DNA of 64,000 bases from contig JACRHS010000032.1 in the NCBI GenBank assembly GCA_016217595.1, positions 248,001 to 312,000 on the forward strand. Reading direction: 5' to 3'. The notes beneath the pieces are model-generated. The model did not search any database. It was given only the letters and a program-made list of their open reading frames with translations, and had not been told where the DNA came from. The position numbers and the translations under genes were made by a program. Of the stretch, positions 57,876 to 64,000 are shown piece by piece. The DNA comes from Opitutia bacterium. GTDB taxonomy: Bacteria > Verrucomicrobiota > Verrucomicrobiia > Opitutales > Opitutaceae. Positions within the stretch are counted from its first letter, which is position 1; every line of letters begins with the position of its first letter.

Positions 57876-58436
57876 ATGAAAACTCGGATGCTCGTTTCTT
57901 GCTGGTTGATTTTGGCGGCAGCGCTCGCGCCCCTCGGGGCCGCGGAAGGCGTCAGCGAAAAAGTACAGGGCAAGCTGGATCGCTGGATTGCGGAGGCCAA
58001 GCAGTGGGCGGCCGATCCGATCATCGTCAAGGCAGTGGCAGCGCAGAACGCGAAGCTGCCAGCGGCATATGTCGCGATGACGCAGGAAAAGTGGGAGAGC
58101 TTGACCGACCTCGACCCTCTGGTGCACGAGCTGATGAAAAATGCCGCCGGGCAGGCTTTGAAGACGCGCAAGACTCACATGATCACCGAGGCCTTCGTCT
58201 CCGACGCCAACGGCCTGAAAGTGGCGTTTCTGGGCAAGACCTCCAATTGGAGTCATAAGGGGAAGCCGAAGCACGATGTGCCGATGACCGGCCAGGTCTG
58301 GCAGGGAAAATTCGAGGTGGATAAGTCATCGGGCATGCAGCAAATCCAGCTGGCGGTTCCGATCCTGGCCGACGGCAAACCCATCGGCTCGCTGGTACTG
58401 GGCATCTCGCTGAAAGATTTTACCGCGGATTCCTGA
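57876..58436 (+). CDS. Secreted single Cache-like sensor domain protein
   Basis: This 186-residue exported protein has a signal peptide (MKTRMLVSCWLILAAALAPLGAA) and one small-molecule-binding domain of Cache type. A long N-terminal helix (KLDRWIAEAKQWAADPIIVKAVAAQN) precedes the sheet with ITEAFVSDANGLKVAFLG, TGQVWQGKFE, QIQLAVPILADGKPIGSLVLGISLKDF. No kinase, cyclase or chemoreceptor part follows, so the domain is free in the periplasm or works with a separate partner. ATG 57876 is taken for the signal peptide. Confidence 0.78.
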   Translation: MKTRMLVSCWLILAAALAPLGAAEGVSEKVQGKLDRWIAEAKQWAADPIIVKAVAAQNAKLPAAYVAMTQEKWESLTDLDPLVHELMKNAAGQALKTRKTHMITEAFVSDANGLKVAFLGKTSNWSHKGKPKHDVPMTGQVWQGKFEVDKSSGMQQIQLAVPILADGKPIGSLVLGISLKDFTADS

Positions 58437-58681
58437 AGATAGTTTCTCGCAGAGCAGGCTAGCGTGGCGCGCGCTGTCCCTCTAACGCGCGTCGAGTGTC
58501 CATGCTGCGGACATGTCGCTCCACCGAGCAATTTCATCCTATGGCGCGGGTCTCGGTAGCACCTCAATATCGCTGGCAGTGTCCTCTTTTTGTTCGCGGC
58601 ACACCTGCGAAAGCCGTGGTTTCCTTTCGTGTTTTTCGCGAATTTCGTGGTTAAACAAGATCCCTTCGTCGCCTTTCGCCT

Positions 58682-59020
58682 ATGTTCACACCTGCCTCTC
58701 CCGATGGTTATCGCGAAGTCCTGCCGGGCATCCAGCTCAAGACGCTGACGCATGGCGCCAAGACCCTGTTTGCCGAGTTTCGCCTCAAAAAGGGTAGCGC
58801 ATTGCCGCGTCACTCGCATCCGCATGAGCAAACCGGATATTTGGTGAGCGGCGCGCTCCGCCTCACCGTGGGAGCGGAGACCAACGACGCGCGCCCCGGC
58901 GATAGCTGGTGCATCGCGGGCGGGGTGGAACACGAAGCCGTTGCGCTTGCCGATACGGTGGCCATCGAGGTCTTTTCGCCCGTCCGCGAAGATTATCTGC
59001 CCGCCGCCGCCCCGCGCTAA
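58682..59020 (+). CDS. Cupin-domain protein
   Basis: This 112-residue cytoplasmic single-domain cupin has metal-ligand motif 1 as PRHSHPHEQTGYLVSG (histidines near 42-46 and the glutamate) and motif 2 as PGDSWCIAGGVEHEAVAL. Small cupins of this kind bind a metal and a small molecule and act as dioxygenase, isomerase or ligand sensor. The sequence does not choose between these. It starts at ATG 58682. Confidence 0.85.
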   Translation: MFTPASPDGYREVLPGIQLKTLTHGAKTLFAEFRLKKGSALPRHSHPHEQTGYLVSGALRLTVGAETNDARPGDSWCIAGGVEHEAVALADTVAIEVFSPVREDYLPAAAPR

Positions 59021-59046
59021 CCGCAACGCCAACCTGCCACCGTTGC

Positions 59047-59083
59047 GTGGCCCTTGTAGCGGCCGAGGTAACGAGGCCGGGCC
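59047..59083. repeat. Nested palindromic sequence in intergenic DNA
   Basis: TGGCCC and GGGCCA enclose GGCC..GGCC words around 'cgaggtaacga'. It resembles the GC-rich dispersed repeats of this genome but has only one clear example here. Confidence 0.35.
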
Positions 59084-59089
59084 AAACCT

Positions 59090-59278
59090 CTACGCAAAGT
59101 TGCCGAGCTTCATTTGGGTAGTCATCAGGGCGTAAAATAGTTGTCCCGAGAGAGGAAGAGTGAGGGCGAACGTTGTTGCCAATAACAATAGGCCCAATGC
59201 TCCGAAGCTTACCTTGGGAACCTTTACTTTTTCATTAACGCGGCGCGTGCGATGGCTTCCGCGATGAGCGACGTCCAA
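59090..59278 (-). CDS. Possible small hydrophobic protein
   Basis: An open frame overlapping the end of the lipoprotein gene encodes a segment VNEKVKVPKVSFGALGLLLL plus a second hydrophobic run (about 62 codons from a TTG). There is no ATG and no ribosome binding site. It could be translated by coupling to the gene before it, but may be chance. Confidence 0.25.
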   Translation of the reverse strand: MDVAHRGSHRTRRVNEKVKVPKVSFGALGLLLLATTFALTLPLSGQLFYALMTTQMKLGNFA

Positions 59279-59772
59279 TCAAACCCGATAGTGGTGTTCT
59301 TCGCCATAGGCGCAGGTTGAGCGTTGGGATTGGCGAAGGCGTAGGATGGTACCGGAAAGGAGACTCTGTGCGTGCTCGATATCGAAAACACGCGACCTCG
59401 TTGCCGATCTTCTGTTGTGGAATAGTCGATCCCCCCATCCGGCTTCGGCGCGAGCGTCAATCCGGCCAGAGCCTCGGCAGGCAGCGGTGGATTTGCCGGT
59501 GAGCTTTGCGCATAATGGAGCAACGCCTCAGCATTCTCGGGCCAAGTACCACGGTCGCGGTGAAAACCGATGATCGCAAATGTCACGATCTGGGCGCGGA
59601 TTGGATAAACTGTCGTGAGGAAATCAGAGGCCCCGGCCTTGCCCGAGAGGGCCGACATGAGGAAATAGGTCCCCAGCGCCTCCTCCGCCGACATTTGTTG
59701 TACTGGTTTCGGCGTTTGCACTGATACGCAGCCGCCTAGACCGAGCAAAAATAGCACCAATAAATGTCTCAT
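59224..59772 (-). CDS. Putative lipoprotein of unknown function
   Basis: This 182-residue protein has a lipoprotein signal MRHLLVLFLLGLGGC (C15). After SVQTPKPVQQMSAEEA comes a helix-rich part (YPIRAQIVTFAIIGFHRDRGTWPENAEALLHY) that resembles the N-terminal helix and 'GxWP' loop of small verrucomicrobial pseudopilin-related proteins. A strand-rich end follows. There is no enzyme motif. It is flanked by AT-richer intergenic DNA at 59773-59974, where no gene is seen, and may be newly acquired. The start is ATG 59772. Confidence 0.65.
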   Translation of the reverse strand: MRHLLVLFLLGLGGCVSVQTPKPVQQMSAEEALGTYFLMSALSGKAGASDFLTTVYPIRAQIVTFAIIGFHRDRGTWPENAEALLHYAQSSPANPPLPAEALAGLTLAPKPDGGIDYSTTEDRQRGRVFSISSTHRVSFPVPSYAFANPNAQPAPMAKNTTIGFDWTSLIAEAIARAALMKK

Positions 59773-59974
59773 TTGTGGAGACCCTTTTTAGCTGAGACAC
59801 TACTGACGATGGTTTTCATCGATGGCAGCTACATGTAATAGCGCTGCTAGGCTTTTTCTTTTTGAGGTTTTCAATATAGTTAAGCCTAGCTTTGGATGCC
59901 CGGTCGTTTGGATTCAGGTCCAATTACTTGGCATGAGCTTTTGTGTGCGCTTTTTTAATCGGCTCCGGTTGTAG

Positions 59975-61633
59975 CTAAAGTGCGAAGGCTTCTTCTGCGA
60001 GGGCGTCGAGTTGGGCTTGGTTGCCAGAAGGGGCGGCGGCGGCCAGGCGGTGGATGAGATTGGCCGTCAAGCTGGTGGCAGCTGGGACGCGTACTTGTCG
60101 CAAGACTTGCGCCTGATATCGGATCGACCCGCCGCGCATTTGCACCGAATAGGCGCGGATTTGCTCGAGCACGATCTGGCTGCGCAACAGTGCTTGCAAG
60201 GCATGCAGATCCCAGCCCGTTGAAGTGATCCAATAGACGTTGTGATGCGGATAATATTCGCCGCGGTCGTAGCCTACCACGCCGCCGCTTTGGATGTCCG
60301 GGATCACGAGCTTGGGGCGGTGCGTCAGCGCGAGGGTCACGCGATCGATCGTGCGATACCAGCTCTCCGGTCGTTTTTGCGCGACGTGGCGTTTTTGGAT
60401 CTGAGCGCGATGTCGGAGCAAATAGGCGGCGAGGCCCGGGTACGCCTCCAAATCGCGAAGCGAACCGTCATCGGCGTCGCTGAACGGGTTGACCAAATAG
60501 TGTCCAGACCAGGCGAGCGCCGCGGGCCGGATATCGGCCGCCATCAATAGTGGCAACTGACAGCGCGGTTCGATGTCGGGCTGAAGCTGTGGCAGCACGT
60601 AGACGCTGTCCGCCCCTGTGGCCACTCCTATGCCAACCACGGTCGCGGGCGCGGACGATTCCAGTGTGGGGCAGGTTTGCGCGAGGGCCGCGAGCCGGTC
60701 GAAACTCGCACGCTCCGTGGAAATCCATGGCGCGCCATCGGCATACCACGACGCGAACGTGGTGAGCGGGGATTTGGCGTTGGGGGCGTTAGTAGCCGGC
60801 GCCAGCGTATGCAGCGTGGCGGGCGAGAGATTCGTCAGCGTGGCCGATTGCGTGGGCTGTCCGCGTTGCCGATCGATGACGGCGATGCAGGGATAAGCCG
60901 ATACGTCCGAGATGAACGGCTGGGTGTGTTCGAGATTGAGGTAGTAACGGACATGAAACTGGCTGGCGATGAGCTGGCGCAGCGTCCGGCCATAAAGGTT
61001 TTTGGCAAAGCGATTGGCGCAGATAAACGCGAGGCAGCCGTGCGGTGATAACAGGCGGAGGCCGTTTTCAAAAAAAGCGATGTAGAGATCGGCGCGGTCG
61101 GTGCTGGTGCGATAGAGTTCGCGGTAGCGGCTTAATACCTTCGCCGGCAGATCTTCGATGCGGACGTAGGGCGGATTGCCGACGACGAAATCGAAAGGCT
61201 CCGGCCAATGAGCCAGAAGAAAGTCCGCATGCACAATCCATCGCTCAGCCAGAGCCATCGAGCGAGGCATGGGGCAGCCTTCCTCGGTTAGCAAATCGGC
61301 GACTTGTTGGCGGGCCTGGGCGATGAAACCGCTGTTCAGGTCGCAGGCCGTGAGTGCGCATTCCAAATCGACGTCGTGCCAGTCGATGATTGTTCGATGC
61401 GCGCGTTCGGAGGCGAGCAGGCGGCGGATGGCAGCCACGAGGAACGCACCGTCTCCACAACTGGGCTCAAGGAGACGACGGCTGGCTAGGCGCTCGGTGT
61501 CCGGGCGATAGCCGGCCAGATCGAGAATGAGCGCGATCACCTCGGGCTTGGTGAATATCGCGCCGACGGGTTCGCATGGCTCGGCGCCATCCCAGACATC
61601 CATCCACGTTTGCTCGAAGAGGAGAAGCGACAT
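59975..61633 (-). CDS. Type II DNA adenine methyltransferase, PaeR7I/XhoI-like
   Basis: This 552-residue gamma-class N6-adenine methyltransferase has AdoMet motif I LLEPSCGDGAFL (54-65) and catalytic motif IV NPPY (153-156). CANRFAKNLYGR and a C-terminal target-recognition region with WYRTIDRV and YPHHNVYWI follow. It modifies adenine within the site protected from the partner nuclease. The nuclease gene lies just upstream on the same strand (9 bp), and its family indicates CTCGAG as the site. That site is not rare here: CTCGAG occurs for example at 55606, so protection by this enzyme would be needed. Confidence 0.9.
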   Translation of the reverse strand: MSLLLFEQTWMDVWDGAEPCEPVGAIFTKPEVIALILDLAGYRPDTERLASRRLLEPSCGDGAFLVAAIRRLLASERAHRTIIDWHDVDLECALTACDLNSGFIAQARQQVADLLTEEGCPMPRSMALAERWIVHADFLLAHWPEPFDFVVGNPPYVRIEDLPAKVLSRYRELYRTSTDRADLYIAFFENGLRLLSPHGCLAFICANRFAKNLYGRTLRQLIASQFHVRYYLNLEHTQPFISDVSAYPCIAVIDRQRGQPTQSATLTNLSPATLHTLAPATNAPNAKSPLTTFASWYADGAPWISTERASFDRLAALAQTCPTLESSAPATVVGIGVATGADSVYVLPQLQPDIEPRCQLPLLMAADIRPAALAWSGHYLVNPFSDADDGSLRDLEAYPGLAAYLLRHRAQIQKRHVAQKRPESWYRTIDRVTLALTHRPKLVIPDIQSGGVVGYDRGEYYPHHNVYWITSTGWDLHALQALLRSQIVLEQIRAYSVQMRGGSIRYQAQVLRQVRVPAATSLTANLIHRLAAAAPSGNQAQLDALAEEAFAL

Positions 61634-61642
61634 GGCGGACGT

Positions 61643-62374
61643 TTACCGACAGCCGACGAGGTGGGCGTGCAGGGATTTGGCCAGGGCCGCGAAACTTAGC
61701 TGCGGATTGGGTTCGGTGTACTCACCGGTCTGACTGCGAGGTGCCATGACCAGCGTTGCGGCGGAGTACTTGCGCTCCAGCAACAGTCGCTCACAGAGAA
61801 GGGCATAGCGCTGGGCATAAGACGTGTTTGCGAAAACCGGCAGGGCGGGGAAGGTCCCGCGTTTCAAAGCTACGGGGCGGGTGGATTGCTCTGCCTGTTC
61901 CAAGAGAAAGAAGAAACCGAGCCAAGGAGCTTGCAGCCCAAGTGCACCTTCACGATATGCGGTCCAGAAATCGGTGGAGGAGCCGATGGCCTCTTCGCTG
62001 CGATTATTGAAATTGTTACCGAAACTGCCGACTTGGGATTTGAGTTCGATGGCAGCGCAGAGTCGTTGCTCGCGAACGATTACCAAATCCCAACGTTTTT
62101 GCGGACGAAAGTAGCCGGGCAATTCAAGATCGCGGCTCAAATGAATCTCTGACTCGGAAAATCCGGCGGATTTCGCGACGGTGACGAGCAACGCGAGCAC
62201 GGCATTGAGGTGTTGCCCGCCGGTGACCTCTGCTCGCGTACCCACATCTTTGGCACCAAGTTTACCCTGTCGTTGCGATTGTCCGCCACGCCCGGTCCAA
62301 TAGGAAGCGATGGCTTTGCGCAGGACAGCGTCAAGTTGGGCCTTGGTCCATGGGAATGCAGAGGTGTCAGCCAT
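61643..62374 (-). CDS. Type II restriction endonuclease, PaeR7I/XhoI family
   Basis: This 243-residue nuclease has the PaeR7I family sequence ELPGYFRPQKRWDLVIV followed by AAIELKSQVGSFGNNFNNR and EEAIGSSTDFWTAYREGA. The catalytic PD-(D/E)xK residues are D96, E110 and K112, all present, so it should be active. Family members cut CTCGAG. The ATG at 62374 is preferred to a TTG nine bases earlier. The nuclease gene precedes the methylase gene, so expression order or promoter strength must allow methylation first; no control (C) protein gene is seen. Confidence 0.9.
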   Translation of the reverse strand: MADTSAFPWTKAQLDAVLRKAIASYWTGRGGQSQRQGKLGAKDVGTRAEVTGGQHLNAVLALLVTVAKSAGFSESEIHLSRDLELPGYFRPQKRWDLVIVREQRLCAAIELKSQVGSFGNNFNNRSEEAIGSSTDFWTAYREGALGLQAPWLGFFFLLEQAEQSTRPVALKRGTFPALPVFANTSYAQRYALLCERLLLERKYSAATLVMAPRSQTGEYTEPNPQLSFAALAKSLHAHLVGCR

Positions 62375-62503
62375 AATCTGCAAGCAGTGTCAGCATGGCG
62401 CTAATCGAGTCAACCGAAGGGAAGCGGGGTAAATAGGCCGTGATTCGGGAAAATGCAGCGAGTCGGGGCGTGACGTGGGGTGGGGAATGTATTGCGTCGG
62501 CGG

Positions 62504-63256
62504 ATGAGCTCAGGGTTTTCCGCCAAAGAAGAGGCGCTGTTTTTCCAGACGGGGAAGGTCGTGTTCCAGCAATTGCGGGACGCCGGCAGTCCGGCCGATT
62601 TGCTGCCTGTGTTGCGGCGGGCGCAGGCGGGGTTCGAGCGCGCGTTTGCATCGGCTCCGGCCACGGCGCGGCGGTCCGTGGCGTGCCGCGCGGGGTGCGG
62701 CGCGTGTTGTCATGAACGGGTGGGCGTGCAGGCGCACGAGGTGTTGCTCGCGGCGGAGTTTATCCAGGCGAATTTCGCGCCGGAGGCCGTGGCGGCCGTG
62801 ATCGCGCGCGCGGCGAATCATCGGGCGGCCTACGAACGCCGGGCCCATTGGGAAGCGGGGGCGGTGCCCACGCCCTGTGTGGTGTTGCACGAAGGCAGTT
62901 GTACGATTTACGCGGCGCGGCCGGAGTCGTGTCGCGCGCATCACAGCCACAACGCCGAGGCGTGTGCGCGCAACCTCGCGGCGGGGGAGGACGTGGTCGA
63001 CGTTTACATCCGCGGGGTGCGCGGGCGGATGTTTGCCGTGATGCTGGGCATCGATCACGCGGCGGTGGAGGCGGGGTTCGACGGCCATGCCTACGATTTC
63101 GGCTCGGCGCTACACGAGGCGCTTACGAACAGCCTGTGCCTGGCTCGCTGGCAGCAGCGACAGCCGGCGTTTCCCGCCTCGTGTCGCGAAGAACCGGATG
63201 CGGACGATCCCGATGCGGGCGAGATGCGCCCGTCGGGCTTTTTCACGGAGCTTTGA
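62504..63256 (+). CDS. YkgJ family cysteine-cluster protein
   Basis: This 250-residue protein has the YkgJ pattern of metal-binding cysteines: CRAGCGACCHE (about 62-72) and, after a helical insert, EGSCTIYAARPESCRAHHSHNAEAC (in two pieces near 130-155). The cysteines probably hold an iron-sulfur cluster or zinc. The biochemical role of the family is not firmly known. ATG 62504 is preferred to a GTG at 62480. It is divergent from the restriction gene. Confidence 0.85.
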   Translation: MSSGFSAKEEALFFQTGKVVFQQLRDAGSPADLLPVLRRAQAGFERAFASAPATARRSVACRAGCGACCHERVGVQAHEVLLAAEFIQANFAPEAVAAVIARAANHRAAYERRAHWEAGAVPTPCVVLHEGSCTIYAARPESCRAHHSHNAEACARNLAAGEDVVDVYIRGVRGRMFAVMLGIDHAAVEAGFDGHAYDFGSALHEALTNSLCLARWQQRQPAFPASCREEPDADDPDAGEMRPSGFFTEL

Positions 63257-63629
63257 AACGGGCGGACGCGAAACGCGTGCGCGGCGTGTCGCCGTCATGG
63301 TGATGCGTTGCCCGATATTGTCACATGTGTGCCGTAGACCTGACTGTCGTTGTTATAGACTAGGGCAAGGGTCGGGCGATTGTGGGGGAGCCGCCTAATA
63401 GGCAAGGCGGTTAAAGGAATTGGATAGAAATATCTCGCCCAGCGTTAATAGCGCGAGATGGCGCGGTGGGGGTGTATTTCGGGAAGGAGGCTCGCGCGGT
63501 ATCGCGGGTGCGCTCACACAGGCGGGAGTGGGAGGAAAATCATTAGAAACAGTGTTGCATTGTGGTGTATTGCTTTATGGAAGGTTGTCCCTTTGAGGTA
63601 AAAACTCAAAAGCCCCCTGTATCACACCA
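63257..63629. other. Non-coding stretch before the porin-like gene
   Basis: No convincing gene is seen here. An AT-richer part at about 63530-63600 probably holds the promoter of the following gene. Confidence 0.4.
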
Positions 63630-64000
63630 ATGAAACCAAACCAGCGAATCGTGGCCCTTTGGGCTGTAGCATTGCTCCAGCTCGGAGCCACATTGTCCAT
63701 AACCGCAGCACCCGCTGCCTCTACCCCGGCACCGGCCAAGGACTGGACCGACGAGATCCGGCAGCCGTCGCCCGACGTCACGTTGGGCGCGGATTTGCGC
63801 ATCCGCGACGAGTATCTCTCGAACACGTCGATGGGCATGGCCGGCTCCGCCAGCCTCACCAACCAGATCCGCATTCGCTCGCGGTTTTGGACTGGTGTGA
63901 AATTGTGCGACACCGTTTCGCTCAATGGTCGGCTGACCTCGGAAATGCGCCAGTTCACCCATCCGCCCAAGGGCGCGGACGGGAAGATCGGCGCGAGTGG
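63630..64000 (+). CDS. Outer-membrane porin / alginate-export-like protein, 3' end outside window
   Basis: About 123 codons are visible and the frame is open at the window end. A signal peptide (MKPNQRIVALWAVALLQLGATLSITAAPAA) is followed by beta-strands DVTLGADLRIRDEYL, LTNQIRIRSRFWTGVKL and VSLNGRLTSEMRQFTH. Alternating charged and aromatic residues are as in alginate-export and related barrels. Such proteins let anionic sugars or other solutes through the outer membrane. The rest is needed to fix the family. Confidence 0.65.
   Translation, partial: MKPNQRIVALWAVALLQLGATLSITAAPAASTPAPAKDWTDEIRQPSPDVTLGADLRIRDEYLSNTSMGMAGSASLTNQIRIRSRFWTGVKLCDTVSLNGRLTSEMRQFTHPPKGADGKIGAS

Noticed and set aside
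59975..62374. Idea that CTCGAG is avoided in this genome because of the restriction system
   Set aside because: CTCGAG occurs in several genes of the window (for example 55606-55611), so avoidance is not supported.

Overview
The window is a 64 kb piece of a GC-rich bacterial chromosome. Several traits fit a verrucomicrobial, Opitutaceae-like organism: a methionine synthase in two genes, a pseudopilin-like 'LVGPGKYI..L.PV.GEDY' protein, few clear Shine-Dalgarno sites, dispersed 'GGTGGGGCGGG..TTTAT' palindromes, and LacI regulators beside secreted proteins. The taxonomic assignment is an inference from these traits, not a search result. Nearly all of the DNA is coding. No tRNA, rRNA or CRISPR array was seen.

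Layout. 1-7.7 kb: a truncated 5'-nucleotidase, a beta-lactamase-fold hydrolase, a cytidylate-kinase-like protein, and a hybrid histidine kinase overlapping a double-receiver response regulator. 8.0-10.2 kb: a mobile-element patch with an intact IS200-like/RAYT element that has terminal inverted repeats, a 110-bp tandem copy of its left end, an internally deleted derivative, and an AT-rich lipoprotein gene between them. 10.3-19.1 kb: a small unknown protein, a PaaI-type thioesterase, a large TonB-dependent receptor, and a run of an M3 peptidase and two Gfo/Idh/MocA oxidoreductases. 19.2-26.1 kb: three tandem paralogous secreted proteins of unrecognised family, each built of three repeats, preceded by a LysM protein and a divergent LacI-type regulator. 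The three transcription units share an upstream AAGTAACC motif, and each paralogue is followed by its own intrinsic terminator. This is the best candidate here for an undescribed system.

26.1-39.3 kb is a corrinoid island. On the minus strand the order is metH N-terminal half, cbiZ, cbiB, metH C-terminal half, so corrinoid-remodelling genes lie between the two halves of the B12-dependent enzyme. On the plus strand, behind a cobalamin riboswitch, lie btuB, btuF, btuC, btuD, a corrinoid adenosyltransferase and cobQ. Uptake, adenosylation, side-chain remodelling and use of B12 thus sit back to back around one divergent control region with two palindromes.

39.4-54.1 kb: a DUF6624-like lipoprotein, two related membrane-anchored proteins, a LolD-like ATPase, a histidine kinase, a large esterase with a 5'-nucleotidase-like tail, a TPR lipoprotein, mnmA, a pullulanase-type GH13 enzyme and a protein made of four TonB C-terminal-like domains. 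54.3-57.7 kb: the glycolytic cluster gap-pgk-tpiA ending in a strong terminator, with a 13-bp-arm stem-loop between gap and pgk. 57.8-64 kb: a Cache-like secreted protein, a cupin, a lipoprotein, a PaeR7I/XhoI-type restriction-modification pair, a YkgJ cysteine-cluster protein and the start of a porin-like gene.
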